From JALZEG01 sp046263255 (GTDB taxonomy: Bacteria > Actinomycetota > CADDZG01 > WHSQ01): 46,232 nt of DNA. The notes beneath the pieces are model-generated. The model made no database searches. It worked only from the letters and a program-made list of their open reading frames with translations, and was not told the origin of the DNA. The stretch's first letter is position 1; every line of letters begins with the position of its first letter. Made by a program: the position numbers and the translations under genes. Positions 24,651 through 32,315 of this stretch are shown here, piece by piece. Location: NCBI GenBank assembly GCA_046263255.1, contig JBHELD010000054.1, positions 1 through 46,232 of the forward strand, given 5' to 3'.

Positions 24651-25844
24651 TCAACCACTGCAGAGCGCTTCCCACGTCCTCGGCCCCACGATCCCGTCCG
24701 CCTCCAGCCCGCCATGAACCTCCCCTTGGAAATGCCGGACCGCGACCGTGGTCTCGGGGCCGAAGAACCGGTCCCTCGCCTCTTGTTTCAGAGCCTCGAG
24801 AGCGTCGCCCTCCTGGGGGACGGATCCGCGTCTTTCCAGGAGCACGTGCAGCGCCCTCACGGCGTCCCCCTGGGCCCCCTCCGTGATGACACCGGGGATG
24901 CCCTCGGCGGGGCACTGGAAACCTTCGTCGACCACTTCGGGCGCGAACGAGACCGTTTCCCCTTCGACTTGCGGAGGACCGGTGCCGTCGTCCAGCGCGA
25001 CGCTCACGCCGCCGAGACCCGCAACCACGGCGGCGATCGCGGCCGCCCACTTCGGGACCCGGGCCACCTGCGTCATCGTCCCCTGCAGAGCGACCGGGTC
25101 GGCGCCGGCGGGCATGACGAGGACGTCGAAGCGGTGCACGCGCGGCTTGCCCCACGTGAACGGCGTAAGCGGCCGGACGACGACGTTCGCCGACGCCTCA
25201 CCGGCCGGCGCGACCGTGAGCGCCGGCGGATCGACGTCGATCGTCACCGCGTCGTGCGCGCCCGCCGCCGTCACGGCCGCCACCACGGGCAGCGCGGCCT
25301 TGTTGCGGACGACCACGCGGTGCTTCCCGGCAGTCGCGCCGCGCGACGCAACCGGCACGAGCTCCGCGCCGGCCTCCACCTTCACGTCGACGTCGACCTC
25401 GACGGTCCCCTCGCCGGTCGCCACCAGTCCGGGACGGGCGAGATCGGTGACCTTGACGAGGAAACGCACCGGCTCCGAAGCGACCTCGGTGGCAGGCGGG
25501 CGAAAGACGACCGCGGCCTTGCCCTCGTCGCCCCCCGCAACCGTCACCGGCGCGTCGCGCACGACCGCCCAGGCCGCGGCCGGTCCTTCGACCTCGACGC
25601 CGTAGCGCGCTTCCGCAGGACCGTCGTTGCGGATCCAGACCTCGCATGCCGCCTCGCCCCCGAGCGGGACCAACACCTCGCGGTCGCCCAGCGCGATCGT
25701 CGGGGGGCCCGGCTCGGCCGGCGGCTCCACGTGCTCGGCCGGCGGCTCCACGTGCTCGGCCGTGCTGGAATCGATGTAGACGAAGCACACGCGGCAGTAG
25801 GTCGCGCCCTCTTCGTTCTCGTGGCCGTTCTTGCACAGGATCAT
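24651..25844 (-). CDS. Zinc-ribbon, Ig-fold, membrane and peptidoglycan-binding protein of the eCIS operon
   Basis: 397 residues. Domain order: an N-terminal zinc ribbon (CKNGHENEEGATYCRVC, residues 4-20); a linker with the repeat AEHVEPP; two Ig-like domains (about 48-150 and 160-250); one membrane segment (265-284); and a C-terminal peptidoglycan-binding domain (about 316-395, with VRHFQGEVHGGLEADGIVGP). This implies cytosolic Ig domains and a C terminus in the cell wall. The gene is last in the eCIS operon and overlaps the gpI-like gene as ATGA. It is homologous in its second Ig domain to the protein at 42223. It may tether the particle to membrane and wall. Confidence 0.8.
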   Translation of the reverse strand: MILCKNGHENEEGATYCRVCFVYIDSSTAEHVEPPAEHVEPPAEPGPPTIALGDREVLVPLGGEAACEVWIRNDGPAEARYGVEVEGPAAAWAVVRDAPVTVAGGDEGKAAVVFRPPATEVASEPVRFLVKVTDLARPGLVATGEGTVEVDVDVKVEAGAELVPVASRGATAGKHRVVVRNKAALPVVAAVTAAGAHDAVTIDVDPPALTVAPAGEASANVVVRPLTPFTWGKPRVHRFDVLVMPAGADPVALQGTMTQVARVPKWAAAIAAVVAGLGGVSVALDDGTGPPQVEGETVSFAPEVVDEGFQCPAEGIPGVITEGAQGDAVRALHVLLERRGSVPQEGDALEALKQEARDRFFGPETTVAVRHFQGEVHGGLEADGIVGPRTWEALCSG

Positions 25845-26734
25845 CTCGGCGCGACCTCCACCTCGTGCAGCACGTGCGCGGGCTTCGCGCTCGCCACGAC
25901 CTTATCCAGCTCCACAGGATCGAGCACCGTCGGGTCGGGCGGGCGCACCTTCACGATCACACGGGCCTCGGGCGTCCCCGGGAGCGCCGCCCCGTGCGTC
26001 GACGACGCCGCCACGCCGCCGTTGTCGGCGACCTCGACGTCGGCCGGTTCGAGCCCCGTGAAGACCGCGACGTAGTCGCGGATCGCGTCGGCGGTCCCCC
26101 ACCAGCGGAAGAGCTCCGCCGCACGGGCGATCCGCTCACGCCTCTTCTCGACCGGCCACGTCTCGTGTGGCCTCAAGCCGACCCACGAGCCGAGCCAGTC
26201 GAGGAAGCCCACGGGAGCGGTGCGCGGGTCCAGGTACGCGTGGACGTTGTCGAGTGCCTCGAAGACCGGCACGAGCGCGTCGTCGAACGCGGCGACGAAC
26301 CGCTCGACGAAGCTCTGCCTCGACAGCGGACCCGACGTCAGCACGCTGCGGCGCCAGACGCTCGGGTCCGAGACGGGCTCGAGGGTGACCGAGCGGCGGC
26401 CGGTCGCCCACCGGTACCGACCCGGCGGCGATGCCTCGCCCGTCCCCGTCGTCACGAACGTAACCTGGTTCCCCTCGAGCTTCGCCTCACCCTTCGCCAC
26501 GGACGAGCCGTCGTGGAAGAAAGACGCCGGCAGCACGTCCGGAGGCCGCCCTTCCGGCGGCGGCTCGAGCAGGAGGACCCAGTGCCCGTGGTAGCCGGGA
26601 TCGTCCTCCGGCGACTCGCCGGAAAAAATCGACCTGAGGTAGGCGCCCGGCGCGACCCCGGTCGCGGGCTCTTCCTCGCGGAAGATCGCGGGGAGCGCGG
26701 CCGCGACGGAGCGCCGGTGCGGCAGAGGCGTCAC
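25841..26734 (-). CDS. eCIS baseplate protein, phage gpI-like (Afp12 type)
   Basis: 297 residues from a GTG at 26734 that overlaps the upstream stop as GTGA. The phage tail protein I core is at 115-240: FVERFVAAFDDALVPVFEAL, YLDPRTAPVGFLDWLGSWVG and ELFRWWGTADAIRDYVAVFTG. The C-terminal part (APLPGTPE region and a segment on VIVKVRPPDPTVLD) is typical of the longer contractile-system versions. It should join the baseplate wedge to peripheral parts. It directly follows the gp6/J-type gene, as in Afp-like loci. Confidence 0.86.
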   Translation of the reverse strand: MTPLPHRRSVAAALPAIFREEEPATGVAPGAYLRSIFSGESPEDDPGYHGHWVLLLEPPPEGRPPDVLPASFFHDGSSVAKGEAKLEGNQVTFVTTGTGEASPPGRYRWATGRRSVTLEPVSDPSVWRRSVLTSGPLSRQSFVERFVAAFDDALVPVFEALDNVHAYLDPRTAPVGFLDWLGSWVGLRPHETWPVEKRRERIARAAELFRWWGTADAIRDYVAVFTGLEPADVEVADNGGVAASSTHGAALPGTPEARVIVKVRPPDPTVLDPVELDKVVASAKPAHVLHEVEVAPR

Positions 26735-28698
26735 GTCGCCGCCCCTTCCTCCAGCACGTCGATCGCGTGGCCGGTCGAGAACACGAGCGCGTTCGGCGCG
26801 AGCTCGAGCCGCTCGACCTCTCGGCCGCGCTGCTGCGTCAACGGGTTCGCGGCATAGAGTCGGGCGTCCTCGACGAACGCGACGCCGGGCAGCCGCTGCA
26901 GCACCCAGAAGACCTCGCCGCCGTGAACCGGCCGCCCGAACGGCCATCCGGTCCCGTCCGGTCCGCCGCGCAACGGGTGGAAGTACCGGTAGAGCGCCTC
27001 GAGCGCCGACTGCTCCAGGCGCTTCGGGTCGGTCCGGGGGGCCACGCGGATCTGCGCCTCGATCGAGATCCCCATGTACAGCGGCGGCTCCACGGTGACG
27101 CGCGTCCCGACGACGCGGCGGCGGTCGAGATGGCTGCCGATCTTCTCGACGAGAGAGCGCGGCAGCTCGGCGAGGTCGCCGAAGACGAGCCGCCCCATCG
27201 CGTCGTCACGCACCGCCGGGACGACGAGCACGCGCACGCCGCCCGCGTCCGCGCCGTCTCCTGCGGGGAGGCAGCGGACGCGCACGACCTCGTTCGGCGC
27301 GGCCAGGGTGGCCTGGTGCTCGAAGTCGCGCGCCGCGACCGCGCGCGTCCCGCGCAGGTGCATCGGCCCCCGCACCTTCGCGTTCGCCAGGTCCTCTCCG
27401 TCGACCCCGCCGGTCGCCCGGCGCCGGTTCTCGGCGCGCACGATGTAGGGGATCGACGACTTCAGCATCTTGATCGCGCCGGCCGCGACGTTGCCGCCCG
27501 CGCCGCCGCCGGTGCGGTACGCGGCGACCTTGATCTCGCTGCCGATCAGCGGGATGGCGCCGTATTGCGCGGGGTCGCCGGACGGCTGGCGGACGGCGGG
27601 GCCGAACACGATCTCGCCGGACGTGTGCTCGATCACGAAGTGACGGTCGGCCGACCCGCTGTCGGCGAAGGTGCTGACCTCGAGCCATTCCTCGACCCCG
27701 TCCGCCGTCGGGACCTCGATCCTCACCGGATCGTCCGACGCGATCACCGGACTGTTCCTCAACGGGAAGCGCTGCCCGGGCACGCCTTCGGACACTCCGA
27801 CGACCTCGTCGACGACGACCTCGGCATTGACGGCCGTCGCCGTACCACCGCTCGTCATCGCGCTCGCCCTGACCACCCGCGGCGACGCGCCGTAGCGCGG
27901 CTGACCGGGTCTCGCCTCGACCACGCGGCAGCGAAGCCATCCGGCGGTCTTGCCGTCGAGGATCGACGCCTCGTGGGTCTCCGGGACGAGGAGGACGACG
28001 TCGCCCGACCGGTTCAACCCGCCGGTGTCGTCGCGCACGACGTCGCACGCCATCCACGCGGCACGGTCGCGCGCCTCCCACGCGAGCGGGGGGTCGAGCG
28101 GGTCGACCCCGCCGCCCCTGGCCTCCTCGCACTCGAACCGCAGCGTCACGGCACACGACGGCACCGCGTTCGACAGCCCGATCAGCAGCGCGTCGCCGGG
28201 CTTCGGCGGCTCGTCGAAGCACGTGACGCCCTCGCCGTAGGTGACGTCCTCGGTGTGGTCGCGGAGCACGTCGTCCTCGATCGACGAGGCGACGTGCGAG
28301 CGCGAGCACGGGACGATCGCGAGGTCCTCGACCGTGGTGAAGACGATCGCCGGCTCGCTCTCGGTACGGACCGTCGCCACCTTCGTCCCCGCAGGCACGT
28401 TCACCGCCTCGGGCTGCGACGCCGAAAGCCAGAAGGTCACGTCGGCGCGGGCCGCGACGGGTGGAAACAGGCGGACGCCGAGGAGCTCGAGGAACTTGAC
28501 GTGGTTGCGGTCGGGGACCTGGTTCAGCCGGCGAAGCAGCTGGTCGGTCATCCACGCGAACGCTTCGATGATCGTGACGCCGGGGTCCGAGACGTTGTGG
28601 TCGGTCCACTCGGGGCAACGCTGCTGCACGAGGCGCTTCGCCTCGTCGACGAGGTCCTGGAACCGGCGGTCGTCGAGATTGGGGGCCGGGAGCGTCAC
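26731..28698 (-). CDS. eCIS baseplate wedge protein, gp6/J-like (Afp11 type)
   Basis: 655 residues. The start (LPAPNLDDRRFQDLVDEAKR, then WTDHNVSDPGVTIIEAFAWM and LLGVRLFPP) is the signature of putative baseplate assembly proteins in eCIS and in P2-like phages. The C-terminal J-like part includes VRCLPAGDGADAGGVRVLVV and a conserved YRYFHPLRGGPDGTGWPFGR. It forms the main baseplate ring around the hub. Both ends overlap neighbours as ATGA or GTGA, so it is tightly coupled to gp25 and the gpI-like gene. Confidence 0.92.
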   Translation of the reverse strand: MTLPAPNLDDRRFQDLVDEAKRLVQQRCPEWTDHNVSDPGVTIIEAFAWMTDQLLRRLNQVPDRNHVKFLELLGVRLFPPVAARADVTFWLSASQPEAVNVPAGTKVATVRTESEPAIVFTTVEDLAIVPCSRSHVASSIEDDVLRDHTEDVTYGEGVTCFDEPPKPGDALLIGLSNAVPSCAVTLRFECEEARGGGVDPLDPPLAWEARDRAAWMACDVVRDDTGGLNRSGDVVLLVPETHEASILDGKTAGWLRCRVVEARPGQPRYGASPRVVRASAMTSGGTATAVNAEVVVDEVVGVSEGVPGQRFPLRNSPVIASDDPVRIEVPTADGVEEWLEVSTFADSGSADRHFVIEHTSGEIVFGPAVRQPSGDPAQYGAIPLIGSEIKVAAYRTGGGAGGNVAAGAIKMLKSSIPYIVRAENRRRATGGVDGEDLANAKVRGPMHLRGTRAVAARDFEHQATLAAPNEVVRVRCLPAGDGADAGGVRVLVVPAVRDDAMGRLVFGDLAELPRSLVEKIGSHLDRRRVVGTRVTVEPPLYMGISIEAQIRVAPRTDPKRLEQSALEALYRYFHPLRGGPDGTGWPFGRPVHGGEVFWVLQRLPGVAFVEDARLYAANPLTQQRGREVERLELAPNALVFSTGHAIDVLEEGAAT

Positions 28699-29129
28699 GT
28701 TCGTCCACCTTCCGCGGACGGGCTCGAGTCCTCCGGCGGGAGGACGTAGAACGGGAAGACGAGGTTGCGCGGGTCGTTCGTCCCGCGCACCGAGTAGCTG
28801 ACCTGCACGAGCAGCGTCGTCGCCCGGTCGGGATCGAGCGCGACGTCCACGTCGTGGAGGTCGACGCGCGGCTCCCAGCGAGCGAGTGACTCGCGCACCT
28901 CCTGCCGGATCCTCCCGATCGTCCCAGGACTCGCGGGCGAGAAGACGTAGTCGTGGATGCGGCAGCCGAAGTCGGGCCTCATCGGGCGCTCGCCGTGCGC
29001 CGTCGAGACGATGATCCGGATGCTCTCCTCGATCTCCCGGGCGCCCGCGCTGAGCGCGATGCCGCCGGTCGGGCTCGTCCGGACCGGGAACGCCCAGCCC
29101 GAACCGACGAAGTCGGCGGTGGCGCTCAC
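28695..29129 (-). CDS. eCIS baseplate protein, gp25/GPW-like (Afp9 type)
   Basis: 144 residues, starting at GTG 29129 (overlaps the PAAR gene's stop as GTGA). The gp25 core is clear: FPVRTSPTGGIALSAGAREI, EESIRIIVSTAHGERPMRP, DFGCRIHDYVFSPASPGTIG and WEPRVDLHDVDV. In contractile machines this subunit helps initiate sheath assembly at the baseplate. Length and conserved residues (the RPMRPDFG turn) are normal. An upstream open frame adds nothing sensible, so the GTG is preferred. Confidence 0.92.
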   Translation of the reverse strand: MSATADFVGSGWAFPVRTSPTGGIALSAGAREIEESIRIIVSTAHGERPMRPDFGCRIHDYVFSPASPGTIGRIRQEVRESLARWEPRVDLHDVDVALDPDRATTLLVQVSYSVRGTNDPRNLVFPFYVLPPEDSSPSAEGGRT

Positions 29130-29512
29130 TGGATCAGCACCGTGACGCCCGAGCCCGTCAGCTGCCCCGGCTCCTGGCAGCAAGTGCAGGTGGAGCCGGT
29201 CCGTGCCGCCGGCTTGCCGTCGAAGCTCACGGTGGCGCTCCCGCCGGTGACGCGGCCCTCCTGCAGCAGGGGCAGGAAGAACGGGTCGGTCCCGTGGAGC
29301 CCTACGTGCGGGGGCTGGTTGAGCCCCGACGACCCCACGACCGCCGCGGGCTTGCCGCCGATCAGCACGCTGGTCGACAGGCCCTTCGAGACCGGCGCGG
29401 AGAACGGCAACGGTGCGGGCGACGGTTGCGGATTGCCCGACGGCCCCGGGATCTGATGTATCGCGCACAGGCCGGTGATCCGGTCCCCCATCACGACGGC
29501 AGGTTGTCCCAC
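29126..29512 (-). CDS. eCIS PAAR-like spike tip protein (Afp10 type)
   Basis: 128 residues with AGGAGGA upstream of the GTG start. PAAR-like repeats are visible (VVMGDRITGLCAIHQIPG, VLIGGKPAAVVGSS, VSFDGKPAARTGST). Possible metal ligands are H and C residues (CAIHQ, PHVGLHG, CTCCQ). The protein should form the sharp cone on top of the VgrG-like trimer. Its position directly after VgrG and before gp25 is conserved in eCIS loci. Confidence 0.9.
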   Translation of the reverse strand: MGQPAVVMGDRITGLCAIHQIPGPSGNPQPSPAPLPFSAPVSKGLSTSVLIGGKPAAVVGSSGLNQPPHVGLHGTDPFFLPLLQEGRVTGGSATVSFDGKPAARTGSTCTCCQEPGQLTGSGVTVLIQ

Positions 29513-29523
29513 GACGAGTCCTC

Positions 29524-31224
29524 CTAGTTGAGCTTGATCTGGGTGCCCTTGACGACGACGTCGCCGGCGCCGCCGTCGATCGAGACGCCGGACTTCGCCG
29601 CCAGCTCGATCTTGTTCCCGGTGACCGAAACCTCGTCCGCGGCCTCGATCGTGACCTTCCCGGAGCTGCTGACCTTCACGGTGGTGGACGACTTGTTCAG
29701 GGAGATGCGCAGCGACCGATCTCCCGTGAGCAGAGCCAGCCCGTCGTCGTCGTCCGCGTCGAAGAAGACGATCGAGTGCCCGCGCTTCGACACGAAGCCG
29801 CGGCGTCTCGCCTCACCGGTGCCGGAGTCGACGAAGCCGTCGCCGAGCCACGGTTTGTCCACGCCGTTGTAGAGACCGCCGAGCACGTAAGGACGGCGGA
29901 TGTCGCCGTGCTCGAAAGCGACGATCACCTCGTCGTTGACCTCCGGGACCACGACCATCCCGCGCCGGTCGCCCGCGCCCGGCTGGACGAGCCGCACCCA
30001 GTCGGTCTCGTACGTGTCGGCGAGCCACGGGAACGAGAGCTTCACGCGCGCCTGCTCGTCGGGGTCGCTGATGCTCGTGACCTGTGCGACGACCACGCCG
30101 GCGAGCGGCGGTGCGCCCTCGCCGCGGCCCGGCTTCGACGCGGTCGCGAGCCCCAGCAGCGACTGGTCGTGCCGGCCGGTGACCACGAAGTGCGTCTTGT
30201 AGCCGTTGCGGTCGAAGACGTGCCGGCACGCGGTGATCGCGTACAGGCCGTCGAAGCTGCGGCCGGTCAACCCCACGCTGATCGCGCTGCCCGCCTTGAG
30301 GCGAGGGTTGCCGTGAGCGGTCCCCTCGGCCTCGGCGAACGAGCTCCCGATCTGGTCGGCTATCGCGCGGGCCGCGTCGTCGACCTCGGACTGCTGCGAG
30401 AACGGCCGGTCCGCGGAGACGTAGGTGGGCCCCCCGAACGCCGCGGCGAGGTCGGCCGGCACCGCCGCGAGCGAGGCGCCGGAGCTCCCGACGGGCGCGC
30501 GTCCGACGACCGCCTGCTTCTTCTCCGGGTCCCACCCCCGCACCTGGACCTCGTTCACCTGCTCCGCCGAAGAGAGGCGCGGCCGGAACGCGTCGAGGTT
30601 CGAGCCGAGGACGAGCTGGTGGACGTTCGTCGAGTTCAGGTCGCCCGGCTCGGGGGCCTCGGTCGCCTCGGCGGGCTTCCGGTACTCCAGCCGGCCGTCC
30701 TCGACCGACAGCTCGTACCCGATCTCGCGCGCCCGCGACGTCAACAGCTCCCAGTCCGTCACGTTCGCCTGCGAGACGTGCCGGTGGACCGTCGGCGTCT
30801 CGTCCACGCGGCCGAGCTGCAGCCCGGCACGTGCCGCGACGGCCCTGACGACGTCGGCGTCGGTGACGTTTCGGTACGTCTCGGTCCGGCGGCCGCGGTG
30901 GAGCCGGTGCGACGCGTCGTACCCGCGCACGACCGCGTGCGTCCCGCTCGCGTCGAAGTCCGCCTCGAGCCCGGTCACCTCGCCGTTGACGAGCAGCTCC
31001 GTCGCCTCCTCGCCCTGACGCCCCGCGAGCAGCCTCACCGTGGAGCCGATGCGGATGCGAGCGCGCTCGAAGACGTCCTTGTGGGGGTCGCGGAACTGGA
31101 GCTCGAACATGTCCGGGAGCAGGGCGTGGTCGTCCACGACCGCTCGCTCCAGCCGCAAGTCGACCTCGGTCTCGACCGCGCTTCCGTCGACCTCGACGAG
31201 GGGCTTCGCGGAGTACTCCGTCAT
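29524..31224 (-). CDS. eCIS VgrG-like spike/hub protein (Afp8 type)
   Basis: 566 residues from ATG 31224, which has AGGTGGAG a few bases upstream. N-terminal hub domains (DMFELQFRDPHKDVFERARI, VRGYDASHRLHRGRRTETYR) are followed by an OB-fold at about 365-440 (VTSISDPDEQARVKLSFPWL, GDIRRPYVLGGLYNG) and a C-terminal beta-helix (KVSSSGKVTIEAADEVSVTG, KIELAAKSGVSIDGGAGD). This combines the T4 gp27 and gp5 parts, without a lysozyme insert. It makes the trimeric spike under the tube. No extra toxin domain is fused. Confidence 0.94.
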   Translation of the reverse strand: MTEYSAKPLVEVDGSAVETEVDLRLERAVVDDHALLPDMFELQFRDPHKDVFERARIRIGSTVRLLAGRQGEEATELLVNGEVTGLEADFDASGTHAVVRGYDASHRLHRGRRTETYRNVTDADVVRAVAARAGLQLGRVDETPTVHRHVSQANVTDWELLTSRAREIGYELSVEDGRLEYRKPAEATEAPEPGDLNSTNVHQLVLGSNLDAFRPRLSSAEQVNEVQVRGWDPEKKQAVVGRAPVGSSGASLAAVPADLAAAFGGPTYVSADRPFSQQSEVDDAARAIADQIGSSFAEAEGTAHGNPRLKAGSAISVGLTGRSFDGLYAITACRHVFDRNGYKTHFVVTGRHDQSLLGLATASKPGRGEGAPPLAGVVVAQVTSISDPDEQARVKLSFPWLADTYETDWVRLVQPGAGDRRGMVVVPEVNDEVIVAFEHGDIRRPYVLGGLYNGVDKPWLGDGFVDSGTGEARRRGFVSKRGHSIVFFDADDDDGLALLTGDRSLRISLNKSSTTVKVSSSGKVTIEAADEVSVTGNKIELAAKSGVSIDGGAGDVVVKGTQIKLN

Positions 31225-31232
31225 CGCTCCAC

Positions 31233-31901
31233 CTACGACAGCGCCGTGGCCTGCCTGGCAGGCGGAACGAGGATCTCCGTCCCCGGACGCAACGACAGAG
31301 AGTCGTCGATCCCGTTGGTCTCCGCGAGGCCGCGCCACAGGCGCGGGTCGCCGTACTCCTCGTACGCGATCGAGTGCAGGGACTCACCCGCAGCAACGAC
31401 GCGCTTGCGACGGCCCGGCTCTCCGCCCGACGTGGGGTTCTGACGGGCCTGCTCGCTCGGGACCTCTTCGAACGTCACGGTCACGGACGCCCGCGCCGGC
31501 GCGCCGTCCGCGTAGAACATCGTGTAGCGCGCGCTGACGGATCGGATGTACGCGTTGAAGAGCGCCTTCGTCCCCCACTGGAAGAACACGATCGGTGGGT
31601 TCGGCTTGTTCGCGACGAGAGAATCCCGGGTCGGGTTCGTCCACTCCAGCAGCTTCTCGACCTGGGCGGAGACGTCGCCCGCCTCCGACTCCCAGTCGTC
31701 GAACAGCAGCTCCATCTGCAGCGTCCGCGGGTTCGTCCCGACGAACTCCGGCATCGCGGCGGTCTCGGCGCCCCTTACCGGCGTCCGCATCCACGTCGCG
31801 CTCTTCGCGATCGTGTACTCGCGCGGGTTGAACCTGCACACGAGCTCCTCGTTCAGGTCGCGGGCGACGATCACCGCCTTCGCGAGGCCGTTCCCGTTCA
31901 C
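31233..31901 (-). CDS. eCIS LysM-containing inner baseplate protein (Afp7 type)
   Basis: 222 residues from GTG 31901, overlapping the upstream stop as GTGA. The main part (LVCRFNPREYTIAKSATWMR, LQMELLFDDWESEAGDVSAQ, PPIVFFQWGTKALFNAYIRS) is typical of CIS tube-adaptor proteins. The C-terminal LysM motif is at about 168-218 (VVAAGESLHSIAYEEYGDPR, LRPGTEILVPP). In phage tails this protein (gp53-like) joins tube and hub. The gene sits between the second tube gene and VgrG, the usual position. Confidence 0.92.
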   Translation of the reverse strand: MNGNGLAKAVIVARDLNEELVCRFNPREYTIAKSATWMRTPVRGAETAAMPEFVGTNPRTLQMELLFDDWESEAGDVSAQVEKLLEWTNPTRDSLVANKPNPPIVFFQWGTKALFNAYIRSVSARYTMFYADGAPARASVTVTFEEVPSEQARQNPTSGGEPGRRKRVVAAGESLHSIAYEEYGDPRLWRGLAETNGIDDSLSLRPGTEILVPPARQATALS

Positions 31902-32314
31902 GCCAGGAACCCGTTGTGCGCGAGCTCGAGCGTCTCGATGGCGACGCCGGCGCCTTCGGCGGAGAACGCAGGGCCGGTCCAGCGAGCCGGGTAGAGGTCG
32001 ACGAGGTTCCACTGCGCGATCTGGTTCCCGGCCGTGTCGAATGCCGTGATCGAACCCGTCTTCCGCTCGACCGACTGCTGGAGGCCGGAGAACCACGCCG
32101 CCAGCCGGCCGGAGCTCTCGTCGACCGGACGCGACAGCTGGACGGTCGAGTGCTTGAGCCTCCCGGGGAGGCGGTGGACGAACCCGTTCTGACCGCCCTC
32201 CTCGTACTCGTACACCTCGTACTCCGCGCCGAGGCCCTGACACGCGGTGAACGAGCCGACGTCGACGCCGTCGATGCGTACCTCGAACCGGAGGGAGGTT
32301 GCCGGATCGGCCAC
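31898..32314 (-). CDS. eCIS second tube protein, gp19-like (Afp5 type)
   Basis: 138 residues. It starts with GTG 32314, one base after the previous stop. It reads SLRFEVRIDGVDVGSFTACQ, YEYEEGGQNGFVHRLPGRLK and WNLVDLYPARWTGPAFSAEG, the phage T4 gp19 tube fold. It differs from the main tube protein at 34467 and lies next to the LysM adaptor, so it is the likely tube-initiator layer just above the spike. Length is that of the family. Confidence 0.9.
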   Translation of the reverse strand: MADPATSLRFEVRIDGVDVGSFTACQGLGAEYEVYEYEEGGQNGFVHRLPGRLKHSTVQLSRPVDESSGRLAAWFSGLQQSVERKTGSITAFDTAGNQIAQWNLVDLYPARWTGPAFSAEGAGVAIETLELAHNGFLA

Positions 32315-32315
32315 G

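Noticed and set aside
26767..28749. 660-codon plus-strand frame opposite the baseplate gene
   Set aside because: It is a shadow of the minus-strand gp6/J-type gene, whose sequence matches a known family throughout.
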